Positions 1 through 4,533 of a stretch of DNA of 7,131 bases are shown piece after piece. Below the pieces are notes generated by a model. The model was not told the DNA's origin. It searched no databases and worked only from the letters and a program-made list of their open reading frames with translations. Location of the stretch: contig JAUYHV010000120.1 in NCBI GenBank assembly GCA_030689845.1, positions 1 through 7,131 on the forward strand, given 5' to 3'. Made by a program: the position numbers and the translations under genes. Origin of the DNA: Dehalococcoidia bacterium. GTDB taxonomy: Bacteria > Chloroflexota > Dehalococcoidia > JACQUA01. The first letter of the stretch is position 1. The number at the start of each line of letters is the position of its first letter.

Positions 1-120
1 GCCGGAATAAACCGGTGGGCATGACATGATGAGGAGCATACCAGCCATGATTATCCCGGGAACCGCCAATATCCAGCGGTTACGGCGTATATTTATATAA
101 GTACGTTTCCGTGTTTTCAT
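1..120 (-). CDS. 5' end of a secreted protein or lipoprotein gene (partial)
   Basis: Forty codons are visible on the minus strand before the window ends. Translation from the ATG at 120-118 gives a typical export signal: a basic N-terminus (MKTRKRTYINIRRNR), a hydrophobic stretch of about 20 residues (WILAVPGIIMAGMLLIMS), then Cys-Pro-Pro. The Leu-Ile-Met-Ser-Cys run at residues 32-36 resembles a lipobox, so the product could be lipid-anchored at Cys36 or simply secreted. The start lies inside the end of the upstream minus-strand gene (41-nt overlap) and has no clear Shine-Dalgarno. A shorter start at Met25 (48-46) would lose the basic region, so the longer start is preferred. Nothing can be said about the mature protein. 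The neighbour is another exported protein, which supports a cell-surface role. Confidence 0.6.
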   Translation of the reverse strand, partial: MKTRKRTYINIRRNRWILAVPGIIMAGMLLIMSCPPVYSG

Positions 121-688
121 CTGAAATTATCGTTAGTACAAAATCAGCGCCGCCCTGGGCCATTTTGAGACCGTCGGAAAGGCTGAAACTAATAGCTATT
201 TCTCTTGTCGCCGTCTCGCCTGCTTTCAGGGTGCCTATATCCGTTCGTAAAAAGTCCTGCCCGTTTAACTTGACCCTGGAACCCTGGGACATTACTTCAA
301 CTTTTCCCCATACTCCATGGGCATCGGCGGAACCGGTATTGGCGACCCTGGCTGTGACATTTCTTGAAAACCCGCTTCCCGTAATGGCGGATATATCAAT
401 GCTGAACTTGACGTTGCCGGGCTGCGTGGGGGCGGGAACCGGTGGGGTTGCGGGAACCTTAGTCACCGTCGGTACGGGTGTTCCAGTAAACCCTGGTTCC
501 TCTGTACGGGCAGGAGAAGGCAACGGGGGAGGCGTGGGTGACGACGGGGTTGCGGTCACCACAGCCGGTGAAGGAGTCGGAATAACGGTATTCCCGGGTT
601 TGCCTTTATTCCCATTGGTCCTGTTAACAGCTATGACTACAACTGCTACAATCAGCAGCAGGGCAATTATCATTGGCACTTTTGGCAT
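80..688 (-). CDS. membrane-anchored protein with Pro/Thr-rich stalk and CARDB-like beta-sandwich domain
   Basis: The 202-residue protein starts with an uncleaved-looking signal anchor (residues 6-21, hydrophobic). A proline/threonine/serine-rich stalk follows at about 33-90. The C-terminal domain (about 92-202) has alternating beta-strand character, with an Ala-Asn-Thr-Gly-Ser turn at 116-120 and a Gly-Thr-Leu-Lys-Ala-Gly-Glu segment near 152-158. Those features are seen in CARDB/FxLYD-like adhesion-type domains (family knowledge; assignment tentative). The topology is a short cytoplasmic end, one membrane pass and an exposed domain held away by the stalk. No enzymatic motif is visible. A perfect TATAAT -10 element lies about 40 nt upstream, but no good Shine-Dalgarno precedes the ATG. 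Met6 is an alternative start. The end overlaps the start of the next minus-strand gene, so the two are probably co-expressed. Function unknown. Confidence 0.8.
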   Translation of the reverse strand: MPKVPMIIALLLIVAVVVIAVNRTNGNKGKPGNTVIPTPSPAVVTATPSSPTPPPLPSPARTEEPGFTGTPVPTVTKVPATPPVPAPTQPGNVKFSIDISAITGSGFSRNVTARVANTGSADAHGVWGKVEVMSQGSRVKLNGQDFLRTDIGTLKAGETATREIAISFSLSDGLKMAQGGADFVLTIISDENTETYLYKYTP

Positions 689-728
689 GATGTATATTCT
701 TTGTTATAAATCTCTATTTATTAAACCT

Positions 729-734
729 ATTATA
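729..734 (-). promoter_or_regulatory. -10 element for the 202-residue surface protein gene
   Basis: The minus strand reads TATAAT, a perfect sigma-70 -10 match, placing transcription start near 722 with a leader of about 34 nt. The -35 region 16-18 nt upstream (TGTCTG or close) is a poor match to TTGACA, so the call rests mainly on the -10. Confidence 0.45.
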
Positions 735-796
735 GCCGAATTTAGACCGAACAGACAGAAGGAATAAAATTTTTCTGCTGATTATTTACCTGCGCC

Positions 797-824
797 TTGT
801 CCGACAATTTGTTTGTGGTATGAT
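797..824 (+). promoter_or_regulatory. sigma-70-type promoter with extended -10 for the 63-residue gene
   Basis: TTGTCC (797-802) and TATGAT (819-824) are separated by 16 nt, and a TGG triplet directly precedes the -10, as in extended -10 promoters. The predicted start is near 831, giving a leader of about 30 nt that contains the GGGAGG ribosome site. The -35 lies within an 11-nt palindrome, TTGTCCGACAA (797-807), which could be an operator. Confidence 0.5.
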
Positions 825-859
825 TGTAGTATATCCACATATTCGGGAGGCGAAAGATT

Positions 860-1051
860 ATGGCACCAAAGAAACACACCATATTAGAGACATGGCCGGG
901 AATAAAAAAAGACATGCTCGGTTTTCTTTCGGACACGGATGCCTGGGTGATAACCGAGTTAAAGAAAGCTTACGAAGTCCAGGACTGGACAACAGTAAAA
1001 AAAGTGCTTGATATAATGGATTCCCTGCACAATTTGGCTCATTCTCATTAG
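860..1051 (+). CDS. small hypothetical protein, 63 residues
   Basis: I do not recognise this protein. The start is well supported: GGGAGG at 845-850 sits 9 nt before the ATG, and a promoter-like pair lies just upstream. The product is soluble-looking and predicted mostly helical, with amphipathic stretches around residues 17-35 (IKKDMLGFLSDTDAWVITEL) and 42-60, two tryptophans in the N-terminal half (Trp12, Trp29) and a third at 43. The end is histidine-containing (His-Asn-Leu-Ala-His-Ser-His). There is no cysteine, signal peptide or membrane segment. It lies 97 nt upstream of the HTH/two-CW regulator on the same strand, with no terminator seen between them, so they may be co-transcribed. It could be a small partner of that regulator, but this is only suggested by position. 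Confidence 0.6.
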   Translation: MAPKKHTILETWPGIKKDMLGFLSDTDAWVITELKKAYEVQDWTTVKKVLDIMDSLHNLAHSH

Positions 1052-1063
1052 CCTGTCAAAAAT

Positions 1064-1132
1064 GGAGGTGTTGCCGTGGGGGGGCGTAAAGGCAAAAAAG
1101 AGCGAAGCAAACCGGAAACAGGTTGCCGTTGA
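1064..1132 (+). promoter_or_regulatory. strong ribosome site with 18-codon leader ORF upstream of the HTH gene
   Basis: GGAGGTG (1064-1070) is the best Shine-Dalgarno match in this part of the window. Five nt later comes a GTG (1076-1078), which opens an 18-codon lysine/arginine-rich reading frame that stops with TGA at 1130-1132, 16 nt before the regulator ATG. The GTG is followed by a run of seven G (1078-1084). Removing one G would put the GTG in frame with the regulator. It may be a leader peptide giving translational coupling, or a frameshifted native start. Confidence 0.4.
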
Positions 1133-1148
1133 GGCAGAAGGTAAGATA

Positions 1149-1544
1149 ATGAAAGGTAAGGAATTCGCAAAAATCAGGCACCACCTGGATAAGACTCAGA
1201 GTGAACTGGCAAGGCTTATGTGCGTTTCCATCAAGGGGATTCAGAGTTTCGAACAGGGTTGGAGAAAAATCCCGCCCCATGCCGAGAGGGACCTTCTCTT
1301 TTTGATGTACATGAAGCAGGACTCCAACAATGGCAGCAAGCCGTGCTGGGAAGTAAAAACTTGCCCGGCAGAGTGGAGGGAGAATTGCTCAGCCTGGGAG
1401 TTTCAGGCGGGAAAATATTGCTGGTTTATTGGCGGGACTTGTTGCGATGGCCAGGAAAAAAATTCCTGGAAGGAAAAGATCGGGCAGTGCAAGCAGTGTG
1501 AGATTTACCAGGCGTTTATGAGACCTGTCCTTTTAGAAATTTAA
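1149..1544 (+). CDS. HTH (XRE-like) regulator fused to a cysteine-rich two-CW domain
   Basis: From the ATG at 1149 the product is 131 residues. Residues about 4-42 form a Cro/C1-type helix-turn-helix, with QSELARLMCVS as helix 2 and SIKGIQSFEQGWRKIP covering the recognition helix. Residues 64-122 match the two-CW pattern: a first Cys-Trp-Glu (66-68), Cys72, Cys80, a second Cys-Trp (91-92), Gly-Thr-Cys-Cys (96-99), and Cys114-x2-Cys117 before Glu-Ile-Tyr. Eight cysteines in 52 residues suggest metal, Fe-S or redox binding; this is inference, as the function of the domain is not established. The frame stays open upstream to an ATG at 1062, but that ATG has no ribosome site. GAAGG at 1137-1141 precedes the 1149 start, and HTH/two-CW proteins typically begin with Met-Lys-Gly-Lys-Glu-Phe-like sequence. 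It is probably a transcription regulator. Confidence 0.8.
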   Translation: MKGKEFAKIRHHLDKTQSELARLMCVSIKGIQSFEQGWRKIPPHAERDLLFLMYMKQDSNNGSKPCWEVKTCPAEWRENCSAWEFQAGKYCWFIGGTCCDGQEKNSWKEKIGQCKQCEIYQAFMRPVLLEI

Positions 1545-1583
1545 CTCCTCGAACCAGCGGGTCCCCCGCTGCAAAAAATCCCA

Positions 1584-1615
1584 CCTGACGAAACCCGGAT
1601 GTTTCAGGGCTTTTT
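1584..1615 (+). terminator. probable intrinsic terminator after the HTH/two-CW gene
   Basis: CCTGA (1584-1588) pairs with TCAGG (1604-1608), and AAC (1592-1594) with GTT (1601-1603) across a 3-nt bulge. The hairpin is followed by GC and five T (1611-1615). It begins 39 nt after the regulator stop codon. The stem is interrupted, so efficiency is uncertain. A second, perfect 7-bp GC-rich hairpin at 1555-1571 lacks a T-run on this strand. Confidence 0.45.
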
Positions 1616-1662
1616 ATAAATCATAAATCAGAAAAGACGCGTTCTCATCATTATGCCGAAGT

Positions 1663-1793
1663 ACCGGGGTATTTAAATGAAGTTGTGACGATGTGGCATT
1701 CCGGAGGTTTCTTTAGTAAATTTGTATTGTTTTCGGATTTCGTTTATACTTCCCTTTCTTCAGTCTCACCCTTCGGTAACTGAAATACCCGGT
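1663..1793. repeat. imperfect inverted repeat with internal hairpin
   Basis: ACCGGGGTATTT (1663-1674) and AAATACCCGGT (1783-1793) are complementary over 11 bp apart from one bulged G. Just inside the right arm, TTCAGT (1759-1764) pairs with ACTGAA (1779-1784), and ACC (1768-1770) with GGT (1775-1777). That hairpin overlaps the long-range arm by two bases, so the pairings compete at the edge. The nested arrangement suggests either a folded transcript or a remnant of a mobile element. It matches no riboswitch class I could recognise. Confidence 0.3.
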
Positions 1794-1837
1794 TCACGGA
1801 AATCTCTTACAACCGGATAAACTGCATAAATATTTTT

Positions 1838-1921
1838 ATGGAAAAAGAGGGCTTTCTAACGTTGAAAAAGATGGCGTTAGTATTGTTTGCCACGGTATCC
1901 CTACCTGCCAGGTATGATTAG
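1838..1921 (+). pseudogene. truncated signal-peptide start of a lost exported protein
   Basis: An ATG at 1838 or, more likely, a TTG at 1862 opens a frame encoding a typical signal-peptide start: Leu/Met-Lys-Lys, then MALVLFATVSLPA. It ends at TAG (1919-1921) before any mature domain. AGAGGG (1846-1851) could serve as ribosome site for the TTG. A full Sec signal with nothing behind it suggests a gene cut short. It lies upstream of cbtBA, on the same strand as the surface-protein tail found downstream of cbtA, so both may derive from one gene. It could instead be a chance or leader reading frame. Confidence 0.35.
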
Positions 1922-2000
1922 CTACCAACCGTTTACCCGGGCCAGAAGCAATTCGGGCGCAAGTAATATAAAACTTACTACAACTAAAAGGAGGTATGCC

Positions 2001-2216
2001 ATGAACGCAATAAAAACAATGATAGAGCCAGTTGGGTTCCTCGTTCCGGCAAAGTACTGGGGTATTCTTATGGTTGCCCTGGCAGGTCTATTTCTTATTG
2101 GACTTGACCAGGGACAGACCTTAAGCACTGTTATGGGGCAGACAGCCTACCAGCAGAACCTTCTCCATGAACTATTCCACGATGTGCGTCACGCCGCTGG
2201 CTTTGCTTGCCACTAA
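2001..2216 (+). CDS. cbtB: CbtB, small subunit of predicted cobalt transporter
   Basis: The 71-residue protein has one membrane segment (about 20-36) followed by the hallmark CbtB C-terminus: the LDQGQTLS motif at 35-42, Gly-Gln-x-Ala-Tyr-Gln-Gln-Asn, then a histidine-rich tail with His56, His60, His64 and a terminal Ala-Cys-His (69-71). In the CbtB family these histidines are proposed to bind cobalt for delivery to CbtA; family members usually end in Pro-Cys-His, here Ala-Cys-His. The start at 2001 is set by AAGGAGG (1988-1994) 6 nt upstream; the frame extends to a TTG at 1887, but that extension is not family-like. cbtA follows 44 nt downstream on the same strand. The predicted role is cobalt uptake, usually tied to vitamin B12 synthesis. 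The length is normal for the family. Confidence 0.88.
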   Translation: MNAIKTMIEPVGFLVPAKYWGILMVALAGLFLIGLDQGQTLSTVMGQTAYQQNLLHELFHDVRHAAGFACH

Positions 2217-2260
2217 TGCTTGTTGAGCTATATCGAGCCTAATTTATCAAGAGGCATCAC

Positions 2261-2959
2261 GTGAACACAGCGTTGAAGGCATTCCTCATTGCCGGACTGA
2301 TCGCTGGTCTGGTTATGGGGCTATTCCACTTCTTTTTTACTGAGCCAGTTATAGACCAAGCAATTGCCATGGAGATAAAAGAGGGTGGAGAGGTAGTCTC
2401 CCGTGGAGCTCAAAAGGGGATATTGATAGTGGGTAGCGCCCTTTATGGGTTGTTGGTAGGCGCTATTCTTGCCTTCGTCTTCATCATCATGGGGCGTCGT
2501 TTGCCTGGTCGTCGGCCTGTTGTCAAGGCAGCGGAGCTGACAGGACTATTATGGTGGTCGGTAGCCTTCCTCCCTTTTCTAAAGTATCCAGCTAATCCCC
2601 CAGGTGTGGGAGACCCAGATACAATGTACTTTCGACAGATTATCCAGATCGGCTTCATAGTGTTTTCGGCACTGGCAATGATAACGGCCGGAGCCACCTA
2701 CTGGCTACTGAGACACCGGTGGAGGGAGACGTTCTTGTGGCGGTGGCGGCTGGGGATAACCACAGGGTTCTATGGAATTCTGATTGTCCTGCTTTTTATC
2801 CTTATGCCCGTTAGTTCCAACACCACTTCCATTCCGGCTAACCTCATCCGGGACTTCCGTATCCTTTCTCTGTCTGGTCAGGTGCTCTTCTGGGTCATCC
2901 TGGGCGGTATCTCAGCCCTTCTGCTAAAGCGCTTAGCCGAGCAAGCTAAACCTTCTTAA
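2261..2959 (+). CDS. cbtA: CbtA, membrane subunit of predicted cobalt transporter
   Basis: The 232-residue integral membrane protein has about six hydrophobic segments (roughly 6-26, 52-77, 93-107, 125-150, 166-183 and 205-223). The CbtA signature is clear: the N-terminal Gly-Leu-Phe-His (His23) inside the first helix, and Phe-Leu-Pro-Phe-Leu-Lys-Tyr-Pro-Ala-Asn-Pro-Pro (103-114), followed by Gly-Val-Gly-Asp-Pro-Asp-Thr. The start is GTG at 2261, supported by AAGAGG at 2249-2254, 6 nt upstream. The gene follows cbtB in the same direction, the usual arrangement. The family is predicted to carry cobalt across the membrane, largely from genomic association with cobalamin genes; biochemical proof is limited. 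No energy-coupling ATPase gene lies nearby. The stop codon sits almost at the edge of a broken surface-protein gene, which suggests that cbtBA is a transplanted unit. Confidence 0.88.
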   Translation: MNTALKAFLIAGLIAGLVMGLFHFFFTEPVIDQAIAMEIKEGGEVVSRGAQKGILIVGSALYGLLVGAILAFVFIIMGRRLPGRRPVVKAAELTGLLWWSVAFLPFLKYPANPPGVGDPDTMYFRQIIQIGFIVFSALAMITAGATYWLLRHRWRETFLWRWRLGITTGFYGILIVLLFILMPVSSNTTSIPANLIRDFRILSLSGQVLFWVILGGISALLLKRLAEQAKPS

Positions 2960-3182
2960 TGTTATTCCATCGGTTCGCGGTCACCTTGATTCCCGGTCCA
3001 GGACCATTTCCTGGGATGTCGGTATTATCGCTCCGGGAACAGGCGGTTCGGTTATTTTTGAAGCCTCGGTTTCCGGGAGCGCTGTTCCGTCCGTTGACCG
3101 CAGAGTAAATTTCGCGGTTTTATCGTCACCTGAAATGCCGACCTCTCCGCGCACCAATTCCGCTTCACATTTCGTACATTAA
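2937..3182 (+). pseudogene. C-terminal remnant of a DUF11-like surface protein
   Basis: This frame has no usable start. It opens after a TAG at 2934-2936 inside cbtA and becomes protein-like directly after the cbtA stop. The translation from 2961 includes RTISWDVGIIAPGTGGSVIF, which fits the conserved pattern of DUF11-type repeat domains (Ile-x-Trp-x-Ile/Val-Gly-x-Leu/Ile-x-Pro-Gly, then a Val-x-Phe strand). Next come Glu-Ala-Ser-Val and a Val-Asn-Phe-Ala-Val-Leu strand, then a polar Ser/Pro-rich tail ending at TAA (3180-3182). Only about 73 residues remain and the N-terminal half of the domain is absent, so the gene is broken. No ribosome site fits. The breakpoint lies within about 10 nt of the cbtA stop codon. 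The family call is by motif only. Confidence 0.5.
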
Positions 3183-3185
3183 TCC

Positions 3186-3208
3186 TATTTTGCCGGAATA
3201 ACAAAATA
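3186..3208. terminator. weak A/T-rich hairpin between converging genes
   Basis: TATTTTG (3186-3192) pairs with CAAAATA (3202-3208) around a 9-nt loop, between the end of the plus-strand remnant and the end of the minus-strand lipoprotein gene. The stem is A/T-rich and flanked by A/T runs only on one side, so it would be at best a weak bidirectional terminator. Confidence 0.2.
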
Positions 3209-3222
3209 ATATATTACCCGCT

Positions 3223-4293
3223 CTATTGTGCCGTAAAGTGATCCCTCCCACCTTTTTTTAAGTTACCGGGACTGTCGGCGCCCTTTGTATATTTTCCGTT
3301 TCCCCCACCCTTGCCCGCAAAATCGTTCCGCTGTGCCACTGCGCTTTTATCGCGTCGAAATTTATTATCGCCCCGATAGGATTCTGGCGGGTTTTGGCCA
3401 CCAGAATTTTGAATCGCTCCTGCCGTTTCTGCTTCCAGTTCTCCGTTTTCAAATTCTAACTCTATTTCTCCGCTCACATTGCCTGAGGTAGCCTTGATCT
3501 CTACCTTTTCAGCATCCTGGGGGATAGTAATCGACTTTTTCCCTTCTGAGTCGGTAGCACCGATTTCCTGCCCGTTTAATAAAACAACGGCTCCACCAAC
3601 GGGTTTTCCCCTTTGTTTTACCACCAGCAGCACATCGCCTCCTGGCTTTATATCACCTTCAAGGCGAAGTTGAAGCTTTTCACCCTTTTGATCCTGTTTT
3701 TGTTCCTTCTCTTTCTTTCCATTGTGCTTGATTTCGGTGAACTCCTGGTCTGCACCACTTTCAGTAATCTGTGGTTTGAGAATATACTTACCGCTTTCCC
3801 CGGCTTTAATCACGGTTATGTCGAAAACAAAGGTGGTGGTGGAAACATCACTGACAATGAAGGATTTGGAAATTTGGAGTTTATTACCGGGCAATTTCAC
3901 CTCGGCTATTGAACCGTCCATGAGAATGCCCTCAACTTCGCTTATGTAAATAAACACTTTTTTATATTCACCGGCAGGAATATTACCGTTCCAGATTTCC
4001 TGGGCATTTTTACCGTTGAGGGGTTTTAAGTCTACCCTGTCAATATCCGGCGTAAATTGCGTCCACCCAGACGATTCTCCACCCTGCTGAATACCTATGC
4101 TCGAAACGGTAACGAACAGATTTTTAAAGTCATTGATATCGTTTTCTTCGTCACTGACCAGGAATTGAAAATTTGCTGCTTCGGCGGGGGTTGCCGCGGG
4201 CCAAATTCCCTGTGTATCCTGGGAACATGCTGAGGACATCAGCGGAACCAGCGTCATAACGGCTAAAATCAGGTACATTTTTATTTTGAACAT
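3223..4293 (-). CDS. exported DUF4382 protein (probable lipoprotein) with second Ig-like domain
   Basis: The 356-residue protein begins with an export signal ending Leu-Met-Ser-Ser-Ala-Cys (18-23), a near-lipobox with Cys23 as likely lipid site; Ser at -3 is unusual. Residues about 41-178 fit DUF4382: a Phe-Leu-Val-Ser-Asp opening strand, Pro-Ala-Gly-Glu-Tyr (106-110), Leu-Pro-Gly-Asn-Lys-Leu (134-139) and a closing Gly-Lys-Tyr-Ile-Leu-Lys-Pro (168-174). A lysine/glutamine-rich linker (about 190-206) leads to a beta-sandwich at 207-287 resembling carboxypeptidase-regulatory or Ig-like folds. The last 65 residues are Gly/Lys/Asn-rich and probably disordered. AAGGAG lies 7 nt before the ATG. 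It lies downstream of a sigma factor and a DUF4382 anti-sigma candidate but has a 240-nt leader and its own possible promoter. It is a likely output or ligand partner of that pair (inference). Confidence 0.8.
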   Translation of the reverse strand: MFKIKMYLILAVMTLVPLMSSACSQDTQGIWPAATPAEAANFQFLVSDEENDINDFKNLFVTVSSIGIQQGGESSGWTQFTPDIDRVDLKPLNGKNAQEIWNGNIPAGEYKKVFIYISEVEGILMDGSIAEVKLPGNKLQISKSFIVSDVSTTTFVFDITVIKAGESGKYILKPQITESGADQEFTEIKHNGKKEKEQKQDQKGEKLQLRLEGDIKPGGDVLLVVKQRGKPVGGAVVLLNGQEIGATDSEGKKSITIPQDAEKVEIKATSGNVSGEIELEFENGELEAETAGAIQNSGGQNPPESYRGDNKFRRDKSAVAQRNDFAGKGGGNGKYTKGADSPGNLKKGGRDHFTAQ

Positions 4294-4368
4294 CGTGTTT
4301 CTCCTTCTTACTATTTAGTTTGTTACTTTTATTTGTCGTTGGCCAAAGGGATTTCCCTCACCACCTGA

Positions 4369-4398
4369 ATTTTAGCGTGGAATCAGCCTTTTTGTACA
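4369..4398 (-). promoter_or_regulatory. possible promoter for the DUF4382 lipoprotein gene
   Basis: On the minus strand TGTACA (4393-4398) and TAAAAT (4369-4374) are 18 nt apart, matching sigma-70 consensus at 4/6 and 5/6. Transcription would start near 4362, giving a leader of about 70 nt. I could not identify an ECF-type promoter (GGAAC-like -35) with confidence, although that would be expected if the sigma factor at 5289-5915 controls this gene. Confidence 0.35.
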
Positions 4399-4533
4399 GT
4401 CTCCAGGAACAGCATCCCCATAGTTAGAGCGGGGGGAAAGGAAAAACGAATAGTGACCAGGGATTTTATGTTGTGCGGTTTATAAAAGTATCGGGGGAAA
4501 GATATTATGCATGGACTGGCAAAGGAAGCCTGT

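Larger units (their letters stand above)
1545..2000. other. 456-bp stretch without an intact gene
   Basis: This stretch separates the HTH gene from cbtB. In order it holds: a perfect 7-bp hairpin, CAGCGGG/CCCGCTG (1555-1561 with 1565-1571); a terminator-like hairpin (1584-1615); an imperfect long-range inverted repeat enclosing a small hairpin (1663-1793); a truncated signal-peptide reading frame (1838-1921); and the cbtB ribosome site AAGGAGG (1988-1994). I found no convincing -35/-10 pair for cbtB and no complete cobalamin riboswitch. Confidence 0.6.

Noticed and set aside
111..767. 218-codon open frame on the plus strand opposite the 202-residue gene
   Set aside because: It is antisense to a protein with clear signal anchor, Pro/Thr stalk and beta-sandwich domain; its translation has no coherent domain and no ribosome site.
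742..936. 64-codon minus-strand frame opposite the 63-residue gene
   Set aside because: It overlaps the promoters and the better-supported plus-strand gene, and has no ribosome site or recognisable sequence.
1062..1148. ATG at 1062 as start of the HTH/two-CW protein
   Set aside because: The ATG overlaps the GGAGGTG ribosome site and has none of its own; the protein from 1149 already begins like related HTH/two-CW proteins.
1589..1783. 64-codon open frame with ATG at 1691
   Set aside because: No ribosome site precedes the ATG, the frame overlaps the terminator-like hairpin and the inverted repeat, and no family resemblance was seen.
1886..1915. Possible cobalamin riboswitch B12 box (GCCA followed by CCTGCC)
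   Set aside because: The two halves are spaced wrongly, and the other conserved boxes of the element are absent upstream.
1887..2000. N-terminal extension of CbtB to a TTG at 1887
   Set aside because: The ideal AAGGAGG and 6-nt spacing select the ATG at 2001, and the extension does not resemble CbtB.
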